A DNA stretch of 64,000 nucleotides from Actinomycetospora soli (GTDB taxonomy: Bacteria > Actinomycetota > Actinomycetes > Mycobacteriales > Pseudonocardiaceae): contig NZ_JAJNDA010000005.1 in assembly GCF_021026295.1 (NCBI RefSeq), forward strand, positions 344,976-408,975, in the 5' to 3' direction. Both the position numbers and the translations under genes were made by a program. Within the stretch, counting starts at the first letter, position 1, and each line of letters opens with the position of its first letter. The notes under the pieces were generated by a model. The model searched no databases, was not told where the DNA came from, and worked only from the letters and a program-made list of their open reading frames with translations. Of this stretch, positions 1-8,641 are shown one piece after another.

Positions 1-277
1 GGGCGCCCCGGGTGTCGAGCTCCTTGATCGCGGCGCCGAGGTCGGCGGTGAAGGCCCGGCTGCGCACGTCCATCACGACGGCGATCCGGGTCACCTGCCC
101 CTGCGACCGCGCGCCGAGGTCGACCACGGTCTCGAGCAGCTCGGGCGGGAGGTTGTCGACGACGAACCACCCCAGGTCCTCGAGGACCTTCGCCGCCGTG
201 CTGCGCCCCGCCCCCGAGACGCCCGTGATGATCGCGACCTCCACCCCGCCGTCGGGTGCGTTCCCCCCGTCGGTCAC
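1..277 (-). CDS. rapZ: RapZ-family nucleotide-binding protein, N-terminal part (cut by window edge)
   Basis: Only the first 92 codons lie in the window. The reading begins with a GTG at 277 and shows a P-loop (GVSGAGRS, about residues 19-26) followed by a stretch ([17 protein letters not shown]) typical of the RapZ/YvcJ family. These P-loop proteins bind nucleotides or UDP-GlcNAc and in enterics act as adaptors for RNase E. The actinobacterial role is less clear. The Walker A lysine is an arginine here, which I believe is usual for actinobacterial members. The start codon overlaps the uvrC stop as GTGA, so translation is probably coupled to uvrC. In related genomes whiA follows, which would lie off the left edge. 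Identification is firm; the function in this organism is inferred. Confidence 0.9.
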   Translation of the reverse strand, partial: MTDGGNAPDGGVEVAIITGVSGAGRSTAAKVLEDLGWFVVDNLPPELLETVVDLGARSQGQVTRIAVVMDVRSRAFTADLGAAIKELDTRGA

Positions 278-2298
278 GACGCCTCCCCCTGGTGGTGATT
301 GAGGGCGTCGAGCACCGCTTCCGCGGTCCGCTTCCCGACGCCGGGTACCTCGGTGATCTGCTCGACCGTCGCCGCCCGCAGCTTCTTCACGGACCCGAAG
401 TGCTTGATCAGAGCGGTCTTGCGGGCCGACCCGAGCCCCGGCACCCCGTCGAGCTCGGAGGCCGTCATGCGGGTCGAGCGCTTCTGGCGGTGGTAGGTGA
501 TCGCGAAGCGGTGCGCCTCGTCGCGCACGCGCTGCAGCAGGTAGAGCGCCTCGGACGTGCGCGGCAGGATCGCCGGCATGTCCTCGCCCGGCAGCCACAC
601 CTCCTCGAGGCGCTTCGCGAGGCCGCACACCGCGACGTCGGTGATGCCGAGCTCGGAGAGCACCTCCTGAGCGGCCGCGACCTGCGGGGCGCCGCCGTCG
701 ACGACGAGCAGGTTGGGCGCGTAGGCGAACTTCCGCGGGCGGCCCGTCGTCGGGTCGATGCCCGGCAGCGGCCCGTCGATGGCCACCGGGTCGATCTCGC
801 CGCTCGCCGGGGAGCCGTCGGGGGTCTCGCCCGAGCACGACGTCGTCGTCGGGTCGTGCTCGTTCTCCTCCGCGGTCTCCCGCAGGTAGCGCTGGAACCG
901 GCGGCGGACGACCTCGGCGATCGCCGCGACGTCGCCGCCCTCCGCGCCGCCGCGGATCGCGAACCGGCGGTAGTCCGACTTCTTCGGCAGCCCGTCCTCG
1001 AACACGACGAGGCTCGCCACGACGTCGGAGCCCTGCACGTGGCTGACGTCGGTGCACTCGATGCGCAGCGGCGCCGAGTCGAGCTCCAGGTACTCCTGGA
1101 TCTCCTCCAGGGCCGCACTACGCGCCGTGAGGTCGCCCGCCCGCTTCAGCTTGTGCTGGGTGAGCGCCTCCTTCGCGTTGCGCTCCACGGTCTCGGCCAG
1201 CGTGCGCTTGTCGCCGCGCTGCGCGATCCGCAGGCTGACGCGGCTGCCGCGCAGCCCGGTCAGCCACTGGGCGAGCGCGGCGTGGTCGTCCGGCAGGGCG
1301 GGGACGAGCACCTCGCGCGGCACGGGCTGCACGGCGTCGTCGGCCGAGCCGGCGAGCGCGGCCTGCTCGCCGTAGAACTGCGAGAGGAACTGGCCGGTGA
1401 GGACCTCCAGGGAGTCCTCCTCGCCGCGTTCGACCACCCAGCCGCGCTGCCCGCGCACCCGGCCGCCGCGCACGTGGAAGATCTGGACGGCGGCCTCGAG
1501 CGGGTCGAGCGCGAAGGCCACGACGTCGGCGTCGGTGCCGTCGCCGAGCACCACGGCCTGCTTCTCGACGACCCGCTTGAGGGCCCCGGCGTCGTCGCGC
1601 AGCCGGGCGGCCCGCTCGAAGTCCATCTCGGCCGACGCGGCCTGCATGTCCTTCTCGATGCGGTTGATCAGCTGGTCGGTGTGGCCCGCGAGGAAGTCGC
1701 AGAAGTCCAGCACGATCTGGCGGTGCTCCTCGGCGGACACCCGCCCCACGCACGGGGCGGCGCACTTGCCGATGTAGCCGAACATGCAGGGCCGGCCGAT
1801 CTGGCCGTGCCGCTTGAAGACGCCCGGCGAGCACACCCGCGCGGGGAACACGCGGGTGAGCAGCTTCAGCGTCTCGCGGATGGCCCAGGCGTGCGCGTAG
1901 GGGCCGAAGTAGCGCACGCCCTTGCGACGGGGGCCGCGGTACACCTTGAGCTGCGGGTACTCCTCGTTCAGCGTCACCGCGAGGACCGGGTAGGTCTTGT
2001 CGTCGCGGTAGCGGACGTTGAACTGCGGGTCGTACTCCTTGATCCAGTTGTACTCGAGCTGGAGGGCCTCGACCTCGGTGGAGACGACCGTCCACTGCAC
2101 CGCGGCCGCGGTGGTCACCATCCGGCGCGTCCGCGGGTGCAGCCCGGAGAGGTCGGCGAAGTAGGAGTTCAGGCGGCTGCGGAGGCTCTTGGCCTTGCCG
2201 ACGTAGATCACGCGGCCGCCCGCGTCGGAGAACCGGTAGACGCCAGGCGCCTCCGGGATGGTTCCCGGGGCGGGGCGGTAGGTGCTCGGATCGGCCAT
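274..2298 (-). CDS. uvrC: Excinuclease ABC subunit C (UvrC)
   Basis: UvrC makes both incisions around bulky DNA lesions after UvrAB damage recognition. The predicted protein of 674 residues has the expected layout: an N-terminal GIY-YIG nuclease domain (GVYRF at about 19-23, IYVGKAK at about 31-37), a central UVR helical pair that contacts UvrB (around the [21 protein letters not shown] region), the RNase H-like UvrC domain with conserved acidic residues ([15 protein letters not shown] and LLVVDGG), and a C-terminal double helix-hairpin-helix ([12 protein letters not shown] and [11 protein letters not shown]). I chose the ATG at 2298, giving MADPST; a GTG at 2307 would add three residues. It sits upstream of rapZ with a GTGA overlap. 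Length and motifs are normal for actinobacteria. Confidence 0.97.
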   Translation of the reverse strand: MADPSTYRPAPGTIPEAPGVYRFSDAGGRVIYVGKAKSLRSRLNSYFADLSGLHPRTRRMVTTAAAVQWTVVSTEVEALQLEYNWIKEYDPQFNVRYRDDKTYPVLAVTLNEEYPQLKVYRGPRRKGVRYFGPYAHAWAIRETLKLLTRVFPARVCSPGVFKRHGQIGRPCMFGYIGKCAAPCVGRVSAEEHRQIVLDFCDFLAGHTDQLINRIEKDMQAASAEMDFERAARLRDDAGALKRVVEKQAVVLGDGTDADVVAFALDPLEAAVQIFHVRGGRVRGQRGWVVERGEEDSLEVLTGQFLSQFYGEQAALAGSADDAVQPVPREVLVPALPDDHAALAQWLTGLRGSRVSLRIAQRGDKRTLAETVERNAKEALTQHKLKRAGDLTARSAALEEIQEYLELDSAPLRIECTDVSHVQGSDVVASLVVFEDGLPKKSDYRRFAIRGGAEGGDVAAIAEVVRRRFQRYLRETAEENEHDPTTTSCSGETPDGSPASGEIDPVAIDGPLPGIDPTTGRPRKFAYAPNLLVVDGGAPQVAAAQEVLSELGITDVAVCGLAKRLEEVWLPGEDMPAILPRTSEALYLLQRVRDEAHRFAITYHRQKRSTRMTASELDGVPGLGSARKTALIKHFGSVKKLRAATVEQITEVPGVGKRTAEAVLDALNHHQGEAS

Positions 2299-2312
2299 GG
2301 CGAGCACCAGCG

Positions 2313-2424
2313 TAGGCGTGTCTCCTCAGCGTGTCGGCGTGCACCCAAGCGGGTGGTGTCGGCGTGTCGTTCGGCGTGTCCCGTCCCGAGACACTTGCGT
2401 TCCGGTGTGTCGGCTTGCGGTGTC
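2313..2424. repeat. GTGTC-rich short-period cluster between uvrC and the MarR gene
   Basis: About 110 bp hold eight copies of GTGTC on the plus strand (starting at 2318, 2331, 2356, 2364, 2376, 2407, 2420 and one overlapping variant region) plus one GACAC at 2390-2394. Several are embedded in the longer word GTGTCGGCGTG or GTGTCGGCTTG. Spacings of 12-13 bp recur. The pair at 2376-2380 and 2390-2394 forms an inverted repeat, so a small hairpin is possible. The cluster fills almost the whole gap between uvrC and the end of the MarR gene. I do not recognise a binding protein; it could be a decayed intergenic repeat or an operator array. Confidence 0.55.
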
Positions 2425-2983
2425 AGCGCCCTCCGTCCGCCCGTTCCCGGTGCTCCAGCCACCGGCGGTGGCGGGTCTGCCGGCACCGCTCGACGGCCTG
2501 CTCCTGCACCGACCGCATCACCACCCCGGTGACCTGGACCAGCGCGTGGAGCGTCGCCACCCGACCGGCCGGGGTCAGCCCGGCGGCGAGGTCGGCGAGG
2601 TCGTGCCGGAGGGTCGCCCGGGCGTGGCGCAGCGCGGCCACCGTGTGGTCGGGGAGGTCGACCAGCCAGCCCCGGGCGTCGTCGGGGTCCACGTAGCGAC
2701 CCACGCGGTCGGCGGCCACCAGGCGGTCGACGGCCCGGGCGGTGGCGGCGTGGCTCAACGCGCAGCGCCCCGCGAGCGCGGCGATCGACAGCGGCGCGAC
2801 GCCCCGGAGCACCTCGAGGATCGTCAGCTCCGTCGGATCGAGCCCGAGCCGTGCGGCGTCGGCCCGGTGCAGCTGCACGACCGTCGGGACCAGTTGGTCG
2901 AGGACCGACAGCGCGAACTCGAGATTCTCCGCCTCCAGCTCGGCGCCCCACGGCGGTCTCGGCGGTGGGTGTTCCTCGGACAC
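2423..2983 (-). CDS. MarR-family transcriptional regulator
   Basis: A 186-residue protein with a MarR-type winged helix-turn-helix. The segment LGLDPTELTILEVL leads into a helix-turn-helix (PLSIAALAGRCALSHAATAR) and a wing ending in DPDDARGWLVDLP, the characteristic D-x-D-x-R wing of the family. A C-terminal helical dimerisation region follows (residues about 125-175), with a basic tail. I chose the GTG at 2983 (VSEEH) because upstream codons run into low-complexity intergenic sequence; no strong ribosome binding site decides it. It lies alone between a GTGTC-rich cluster and an intergenic repeat array, on the same strand as its neighbours. The ligand and targets cannot be read from sequence; autoregulation is common in the family. 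Confidence 0.8.
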   Translation of the reverse strand: MSEEHPPPRPPWGAELEAENLEFALSVLDQLVPTVVQLHRADAARLGLDPTELTILEVLRGVAPLSIAALAGRCALSHAATARAVDRLVAADRVGRYVDPDDARGWLVDLPDHTVAALRHARATLRHDLADLAAGLTPAGRVATLHALVQVTGVVMRSVQEQAVERCRQTRHRRWLEHRERADGGR

Positions 2984-3096
2984 GGACAGGACGCCAGGTC
3001 GTTCCGCGTCCTGGTGGGGGCGGTTCGGGAGATCGCGACGCTGCTGCGCGTCGTGCACATGGTGGGGCGCCCGGGGCGAGGAGGTCCTTCGAGTTC

Positions 3097-3115
3097 TGCG
3101 CGCCGCGCACACAAC
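3097..3115. repeat. Single left-facing unit of the 52-bp repeat family (locus A)
   Basis: TGCGCGCCGCGCACACAAC matches the core of the repeat family seen at about 9.4 and 17.6 kb, in the orientation of the left-hand copies there. Its first 13 bases form a perfect inverted repeat (TGCGCG-C-CGCGCA). The rest of the 2984-3409 intergenic stretch between this unit and the array at 3229 shows no gene or hairpin I can support. Confidence 0.6.
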
Positions 3116-3228
3116 TCGGGGAGCGTGACGACGACGTCGGCTGCCCGACGCGCATGATCGCAACGTCGTGAGCGTGTCGCATCAGGGCTTGCGCGCGTCG
3201 CTCTCGAACTCGTGATCATGGTCGAGCC

Positions 3229-3380
3229 GAGTTCGGCGTCGGGCCGGGTGGGTTGTGTGCGGGGCGCGCGGGTGTCCCGGGGGCTCGGTGCCGGGCCGGG
3301 TGGGTTGTGTGCGGGGCGCGCGGGTGTCGGGTGGACTCGGTGCCGGACCGGGCCGGTTGTGCGCGGGGCGCGCAGCGCGG
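3229..3380. repeat. Three-copy tandem array, period 52 bp (locus A)
   Basis: The core TTGTGTGCGGGGCGCGC starts at 3253 and 3305, and a one-base variant (TTGTGCGCGGGGCGCGC) at 3357, giving two exact 52-bp steps. Between cores the units also share the words CTCGGTGCCGG and CCGGGTGG. The array runs to about 30 bp from the stop codon of the PIG-L gene. The orientation is opposite to the unit at 3097-3115. It is not a coding array in any one frame because 52 is not a multiple of three. Confidence 0.8.
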
Positions 3381-3409
3381 ACCCGTGCCGACCCGGCGTC
3401 GGGAACGGG

Positions 3410-4141
3410 CTACTTGGTGTCGAGGACGAGGAAGCCCTCGGCGTAGCGACGCTCCTCGGGCGGCGTGCCGTCGGTGCACCAGCCCGCGGCCTTGGCCTGG
3501 GAGTAGCCCCACATCTGCATGCGCTCGGCGAGGTCGGTCATGTGGGCGGTCTGCGACTCGTGGGCGCGGAGGGCCTCGATCTTGCGCTCGAGGGTGTCGG
3601 TGATGTCGACGTAGAGGTCGGCGCCGTCGCCGGGGTTGGCGATCCACGTCTCCGGCACCGTCCACGCCTCGAGGCCCTCGTCGGCGAGGAGCTCGGGGTG
3701 GGCGAAGGGGTTGCGGGCGTCGGGGTAGATCGCGCACATGGCGGCCTCACCGGCGGCGATGTGGTCGGGGTGGCTGCCGTAGGTGCTGCGCAGGTTGCGG
3801 GTCGGCGAGGGCACGACGCACCGGTCGGGGCGGCGCTGCCGGATCACGCGCGAGAGGTCGCGGCGCAGGTCGTGGGTGACGTAGAGCCGACCGTCGGGGT
3901 AGCCGAGCCAGTCGATCTCGCCCACGCCGTACACGTCGGCCGCGGCGCGCTGCTCCTTGCGGCGCAGCTCGGCCATCTCCACGCGGCCGACGGCCTCGTC
4001 GAACCCGCCCGCGTCGCCGTCGGTGACGATGCAGTAGTCGACGGTGTCGCCCTCGGCGATCCACCGGGCGACGGAGCCGCCGCTGCCGAAGTCGATGTCG
4101 TCGGGGTGCGCGACGATCATGAGGATACGAGCCACGCGCAC
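3410..4141 (-). CDS. PIG-L/LmbE-family N-acetyl-sugar deacetylase
   Basis: A 243-residue Zn-dependent deacetylase of the LmbE/PIG-L family. The metal-binding signature AHPDD is at residues 11-15, followed by the glycine-rich FGSGGSVARW; the second metal-site motif HPDH is at 124-127. In actinomycetes such enzymes include MshB and Mca, which act in mycothiol synthesis and mycothiol-conjugate cleavage. This protein is shorter than those (typically about 290-300 residues), so I do not assign either. It is bounded downstream by the 52-bp repeat array and upstream by the SWIM/SNF2 pair, and has only a 12-bp gap to the SWIM gene, so co-transcription is likely. The true substrate is unknown. Confidence 0.87.
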   Translation of the reverse strand: MRVARILMIVAHPDDIDFGSGGSVARWIAEGDTVDYCIVTDGDAGGFDEAVGRVEMAELRRKEQRAAADVYGVGEIDWLGYPDGRLYVTHDLRRDLSRVIRQRRPDRCVVPSPTRNLRSTYGSHPDHIAAGEAAMCAIYPDARNPFAHPELLADEGLEAWTVPETWIANPGDGADLYVDITDTLERKIEALRAHESQTAHMTDLAERMQMWGYSQAKAAGWCTDGTPPEERRYAEGFLVLDTK

Positions 4142-4153
4142 CGTTCTACCGGC

Positions 4154-4996
4154 TCAGGCGCCGAGACGCCGGTAGAGGGGGCGCAGCGCCTCCCGGGCAT
4201 CGACGCCGTCGACGGTCACGCCGAGCGGCGGCATCTGGTCGAGCAGCTCCTCGGAGTTGCCCGACGCGGGCCCGCCGACGTCGGGCAACGGGCCGCCGGC
4301 GGTCCAGAACCGGTCGACGACCTCGGCGAGCGGGGTGACGGCGGGACCGGTGTCGTCGCGGCGGTCGCGGATTCCCGCGAGCAGCGTCGCCCTGTCCCGG
4401 CCGCGCCAGCGCAGGATGAGGAACGGGTCCTCGTCGAACCGCTCCGCCACCAGGTACGCCACCGCCGCGAGGTGCTTGCACGGCACCGACCAGTCGGGGC
4501 AGGAGCAGTCCATCGGCATCTCGCGGGCCCCCGTCGGGAAGAGCGAGAGACCGACGCGGCCGAAGACCTCCTCGAGGTCGTCGGGCACGGTGCCGCCGAG
4601 CAGCGAGGCGGCGTACCAGGAGTCGGCGGCGAACGCGTTCTCGACGGCGTCCCAGGCCTCGTCGGCGAAGGTGGTGATGCCGATCCGCGCGCGGTACGGC
4701 TCGGCCCGCGACCCCTGCACCGTCGCGACGACCTCCCCCGGCTCGATCGCCAGGTCGATCACTTGCCCGGCGCGCGCGTAGGTCTTCCCGCGGTCGAGCC
4801 GGCCGCCGACGCCGAGCTTCTCCAGGACGGCGAGGAACCGGCCCGACCACCAGGACGCCCCGATCGCCCCGCGACGGCTCTTCGCGGCGATGCCGTCCTC
4901 GACGGCGATCCGCTTGCCGTACTCGGCGAAGGTCGCGGGACCCGGCTCGGGGAACTTCTCGCGGAACGGCTCCTTCGGGCGGCGCCTAGGCGGCAT
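4154..4996 (-). CDS. SWIM zinc-finger protein, partner of the SNF2 ATPase
   Basis: A 280-residue protein with a SWIM zinc finger, CxCx6CxH, formed by C164, C166, C173 and H175 (DCSCPDWSVPCKH). SWIM domains are small DNA- or protein-binding zinc folds. The N-terminal half (about residues 20-150) is the conserved region found in bacterial SWIM proteins. Its start overlaps the end of the SNF2 gene by 11 bases, and this two-gene pairing recurs widely in actinobacteria, which suggests that the two products act together on DNA or nucleoprotein. The C-terminal part contains a predicted helical segment with no recognised motif. The biological process is not established; DNA repair or transcription-complex recycling are guesses from SNF2 relatives. 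Confidence 0.88.
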   Translation of the reverse strand: MPPRRRPKEPFREKFPEPGPATFAEYGKRIAVEDGIAAKSRRGAIGASWWSGRFLAVLEKLGVGGRLDRGKTYARAGQVIDLAIEPGEVVATVQGSRAEPYRARIGITTFADEAWDAVENAFAADSWYAASLLGGTVPDDLEEVFGRVGLSLFPTGAREMPMDCSCPDWSVPCKHLAAVAYLVAERFDEDPFLILRWRGRDRATLLAGIRDRRDDTGPAVTPLAEVVDRFWTAGGPLPDVGGPASGNSEELLDQMPPLGVTVDGVDAREALRPLYRRLGA

Positions 4997-7900
4997 CGTC
5001 GTCGTCCAGTTCGTCGTCGTCGTCGTCGCCGCCGTCGTCGCCGCCGTCGTCGGTGGCCCCCGGGTCGAGGGCGACCACGCGGCGCAGCTCGTCGGTGGAC
5101 AGGCCCGTGAGCCAGTCCGGGTCGTCCCCGCCCTCGCCGATCACCTGGCCGGCGAGGGTGCGCTTGCCCTCGATGAGGTCGTCGATCCGCTCCTCGACGG
5201 TGCCGCCGCAGACCAGCTTGCGGACCTGGACGGTGCGCTTCTGCCCGATCCGGAACGCGCGGTCGGTCGCCTGGTCCTCGACGGCGGGGTTCCACCAACG
5301 GTCGAGGTGGATCACGTGCTGTGCGGCGGTGAGGGTGAGCCCGGTGCCGCCGGCCTTCAGCGAGAGCAGGAACAGCGGCGGGCCGCCGTCGGACTGGAAC
5401 GCCTCGACCATGCGGTCGCGGGCCCTGCGCGAGGTCCCGCCGTGCAGCCACAGCACCTCGACGCCGAAGCGACGGGCCAGGTAGGGCGCGAGCGCGTCGC
5501 CGAACTCGGTGAACTGCGTGAAGAGCAGGGCCTTCTCCCCCGCGGCCAGGATCTCGGCGACGATCTCCTCGACCCGCGCGAGCTTGCCCGAGCGCCGGGC
5601 GAGCGGGGACCCGTCGTGGAGCAGCAGCGCGGGGTGGTCGCAGACCTGCTTGAGCTTCGTCAGCGCCGCGAGCACCTTGCCGCGCCGCTCGATGCCCTCG
5701 CGGCCCGCCGTCTCCAGCCCGGAGAGCGTCTCGGTCATCTCGTCGACGACCACCTGGTACAGCGAGGCCTGCTCCGCGGTGAGGCTGCAGCGCTCGACGG
5801 TCTCGATCTTGTCGGGGAGGTCGTCGACGACGGTGCGGTCGGTCTTGACCCGGCGCAGCAGGAACGGGCGGACGGCGGTCTGCAGACGGCGTGCGACGTC
5901 CTCGCGGCCGTGCCGCTCGATCGGTACGGCGTAGCGGTCGCGGAACGCGGTGACGGTGCCGAGCAGGCCGGGGTTGACCGCGTCCATGATCGACCACAGC
6001 TCGGCGAGGCGGTTCTCCACGGGCGTGCCGGTGAGGGCGAGGCGGTGCCCGGCGTCGATGGTGCGGACCGCCCGGGCCGCCCGGGAGCGGTTGTTCTTCA
6101 CCAGCTGCGCCTCGTCGAGGACGAGCCGGTGGTAGCGGTGGCGGGACAGCTCGGCCACGTCGCGGGTCAGCGTGCCGTAGGAGGTCACGACGAGGTCGGC
6201 GGCCGCGAGCGTCGCCGTGAGGTCGCCCGTCGCCCGGCCCGCGCCGTGGTGCACGACGACGCGGAGCCCGGGCGTGAACCGCGCGGCCTCCCTCTGCCAG
6301 TTCCCGACGACGGACGTGGGCGCGACGAGCAGCGTGGGAGACGTGGCGGGACGGAGCTCGGCCCCGGAGGTGGGCCGCTCCGGCCCGTCGTCGGGGCCGC
6401 CCCGCTCGTGGGCCTCGAGGGCGAGGACCTGGAGCGTCTTGCCCAGCCCCATGTCGTCGGCGAGCAGCCCGCCGACGCGCAGCCCGGCGAGGAACGCCAA
6501 CCAGGAGACCCCGCGCCGCTGGTAGGGCCGCAGGGTCGCCTCGAGCGCCGGCGGGTCGTCGAGCAGTTCGAGGTGGGCGTCCGCCGCGCCGGAGAGCAGC
6601 GCGCCCAACGAGCCGGCCGCCGTGACGTCCTCGACGGGCAGCGGCGCGGCCCACTCGGGCGGCAGGTCGTCGTGGTAGGCCGAGTGCAGCGCGAGGACGT
6701 CGCCGACCGTGCCCTCGCCCGGAGCGCGGTCGAGGAACTCCAGACCGGCCCGCAGCCGCTCGGCGTCCACGGCCACCCAGCGGCCGCGCAGGAACACCAG
6801 CGGCGCCTTCGCGTGGACCAACGCGCGCATCTCGTCGTCGGAGAGCGGGTCGCCGTCGACGGCGAGCTTCCAGGAGAACTCGACCAGCTCCTCCTTGCGC
6901 AGCCGCCCGCGCAGCGCCACGACGCCCTCGGGCCCGGCGCCGCCCGTGGCGTTCGCCGTGACGCCGAGCCGCGCGGGCTGCGACCACCAGCTGGGCAGCA
7001 GCACGCCGAAGCCGGCCCGGTCGAGCGGCGCGGCGACCCGGAGCAGGAAGTGGTGGGCGCCCTCCCGGTCGAGCTCCATCCCCGTCGGGCGCGGCACCCG
7101 CAGCGCCTCGGTCAGCTCCGGGTAGATCGCGGCGGCGCGGCCGAGCTCGGCCAGCAGCATCTCGCTGGGGTCGTCGAGCCAGCGGCGCAGCGACCCGGCG
7201 TCGCGCCAGATCGACTCCGCGGTCACTCGCAGGCTCGCGTCCTGCGCGGACTGCAGGGAGAACTCGAGCCAGAACCGGGGCTCGCCCTCGACCGCATGGC
7301 CCAGGTCGTCGACGACGATCTCGGTGAACCGGAAGGTCCCGCGGGCGGGGCCGGCGTGCGGGGCGCCGACGACCTCCCAGCGGGCGAGCCCGGGGTCCAG
7401 GTCGCCCTGTGCAGTGGCCGCGAGGAGGGCGGGCGCGGCGGGCTCGTCGCGGAGCCGGTGCCGGGCCTCGGCGTCGACCAGGGCGGTGAGCGCCTCGGTG
7501 ACCAGTTCGGCGGGGTCGGGACCGATCCCGTCGGCGACGGGTCGCCCGTCGACCGCCTCGGCCCGCACGGCCGGCGGCAGGGCCGCGGCGAACGCGTCGG
7601 CGGCGACCAGGTCGCGTCCCTGCAGCACGGGACGCCAGCCGAGCGGATCGTCGTGGTCGGGGTGCGGGGCGGGCAGGACCCGGCCGCGTGCGACGAGGTC
7701 GGCCGCGAGCCGCCCGAGGGCCCGCAGCACGGCGAACTCCCCGCCCTCCCCCGGCAGCGGCTCGGACCGCAGGAGGACGTCCGCGTCGAGCTCGAGGACC
7801 GGCACCGTCCACGGGGCGAGGGCGGCTGGGGTGTCGGAGCCGTCGGACGGGACGGGTTCGCGCGTCGCCCCGGCAGGACCGGCCGTCGACGGCAGGTGCA

Positions 7901-8096
7901 GGACCGCCTGCCCCTCCCCGCCGGCGGTGCCGAGCGCCGCCGCGACGGCCCGCAGCTGCTCGTGGTCGGCCGCGAACGGGTGCGGGCGGGCGCCGCGTGC
8001 CCGGCTCCGCGTCGACCCGCCCGCGCGGCGCGCCGGGTCCTCGGCCCAGAGGCAGAGCCCCCGGCCGGGCGACCACGCGGCGTGCAGCGCGAGCAT
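4986..8096 (-). CDS. SNF2-family DNA-dependent ATPase (DEAD/DEAH-like helicase fold)
   Basis: A 1036-residue Swi2/Snf2-type ATPase. The N-terminal 500 residues form the bacterial SNF2-associated region; the ATPase core follows, with motif I DDMGLGKT at about 545-552, motif II as DEAQ at about 658-661 (LVLDEAQLVKN), motif III LTGTPVENR, and the C-terminal helicase lobe ending in motif VI (DRAFRIGQKRTVQV, about 945-958). Such enzymes translocate on double-stranded DNA to displace proteins; relatives include RapA/HepA. The protein ends in a long Asp-rich tail (DDGGDDGGDDDDDE), encoded by a CGTC/GTC-type simple repeat near 4995-5050. It is co-transcribed with the overlapping SWIM gene. The start at the ATG 8096 is followed closely upstream by the Rieske gene stop. 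Confidence 0.95.
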   Translation of the reverse strand: MLALHAAWSPGRGLCLWAEDPARRAGGSTRSRARGARPHPFAADHEQLRAVAAALGTAGGEGQAVLHLPSTAGPAGATREPVPSDGSDTPAALAPWTVPVLELDADVLLRSEPLPGEGGEFAVLRALGRLAADLVARGRVLPAPHPDHDDPLGWRPVLQGRDLVAADAFAAALPPAVRAEAVDGRPVADGIGPDPAELVTEALTALVDAEARHRLRDEPAAPALLAATAQGDLDPGLARWEVVGAPHAGPARGTFRFTEIVVDDLGHAVEGEPRFWLEFSLQSAQDASLRVTAESIWRDAGSLRRWLDDPSEMLLAELGRAAAIYPELTEALRVPRPTGMELDREGAHHFLLRVAAPLDRAGFGVLLPSWWSQPARLGVTANATGGAGPEGVVALRGRLRKEELVEFSWKLAVDGDPLSDDEMRALVHAKAPLVFLRGRWVAVDAERLRAGLEFLDRAPGEGTVGDVLALHSAYHDDLPPEWAAPLPVEDVTAAGSLGALLSGAADAHLELLDDPPALEATLRPYQRRGVSWLAFLAGLRVGGLLADDMGLGKTLQVLALEAHERGGPDDGPERPTSGAELRPATSPTLLVAPTSVVGNWQREAARFTPGLRVVVHHGAGRATGDLTATLAAADLVVTSYGTLTRDVAELSRHRYHRLVLDEAQLVKNNRSRAARAVRTIDAGHRLALTGTPVENRLAELWSIMDAVNPGLLGTVTAFRDRYAVPIERHGREDVARRLQTAVRPFLLRRVKTDRTVVDDLPDKIETVERCSLTAEQASLYQVVVDEMTETLSGLETAGREGIERRGKVLAALTKLKQVCDHPALLLHDGSPLARRSGKLARVEEIVAEILAAGEKALLFTQFTEFGDALAPYLARRFGVEVLWLHGGTSRRARDRMVEAFQSDGGPPLFLLSLKAGGTGLTLTAAQHVIHLDRWWNPAVEDQATDRAFRIGQKRTVQVRKLVCGGTVEERIDDLIEGKRTLAGQVIGEGGDDPDWLTGLSTDELRRVVALDPGATDDGGDDGGDDDDDELDDDDAA

Positions 8097-8106
8097 CTCG
8101 GGAGAC

Positions 8107-8577
8107 TTACGCGAACTGCACCTGCCCGTTCACGACGGTCGTCGCGACGGGGGTGAGCCCACTCTCCGCCGGGCCCTTCTTGAGGGCGCCCGACGTGGCG
8201 TCGAACTGGCTGCCGTGGTTCGGGCAGGTGATGGTGCCGCCCTCGGGCGGGTCGACCGGGGTGCCCTGGTGCGGGCACGCGGCGTCGAAGGCCTTGATGA
8301 CGCCGGCCTGGGGCTGGGTGAGCACGACCGGCCCGTTCGGCCCCTCCACGACGACGCCGCCGCCGACCGGGACCGCGGAGACCGGGGTGCCGCCCGCGGG
8401 CGGGGCGGTGGTGGCGCCGCCGGTCGCCCCGCTGCCGCCGCCGGCGGGTGCCGTGCTCTCGCCGCCCGACGAGCAGGCGGCGAGGGCGGCGGGTGCGGCG
8501 AGGGCGACGACGAGGCCGCACAGGGCGCGACGGCGGGTCAGGCCGCCCGGGGTCGCAGGCGTGTTCTCGAGGGTCAC
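8107..8577 (-). CDS. Tat-exported Rieske [2Fe-2S] lipoprotein
   Basis: A 156-residue precursor with a twin-arginine signal (TRRRALCG, residues 14-21), a hydrophobic stretch, and a lipobox LAAC with Cys35 as the predicted lipidated residue. A Gly/Ala/Thr-rich linker follows, then a compact Rieske fold whose cluster ligands are complete: C101-x-H103 (CPHQG) and C118-x2-H121 (CPNHGS). Tat export fits a protein that must fold with its iron-sulfur cluster before secretion. It would sit on the outer face of the cytoplasmic membrane as an electron carrier. It is not part of a bc1 complex operon; no cytochrome b gene is nearby, so the partner is unknown. Start chosen at GTG 8577, which places the twin arginines at the usual distance from the N-terminus. 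Confidence 0.9.
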   Translation of the reverse strand: MTLENTPATPGGLTRRRALCGLVVALAAPAALAACSSGGESTAPAGGGSGATGGATTAPPAGGTPVSAVPVGGGVVVEGPNGPVVLTQPQAGVIKAFDAACPHQGTPVDPPEGGTITCPNHGSQFDATSGALKKGPAESGLTPVATTVVNGQVQFA

Positions 8578-8641
8578 GGGCGGAGGCCTCCGTCGGGGTC
8601 GCGGTGGTGGTCGCGGCTGGTCGTCGAACCTACTCGGGGCG

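Noticed and set aside
256..2532. Very long open reading frame on the plus strand antisense to uvrC
   Set aside because: High-GC shadow of uvrC; composition is Arg/Gly-rich with no family motif, and uvrC is unambiguous on the other strand.
3216..3737. Putative small protein overlapping repeat locus A
   Set aside because: Composed of Arg/Pro-rich repeat translation; overlaps the PIG-L gene on the same strand in another frame.
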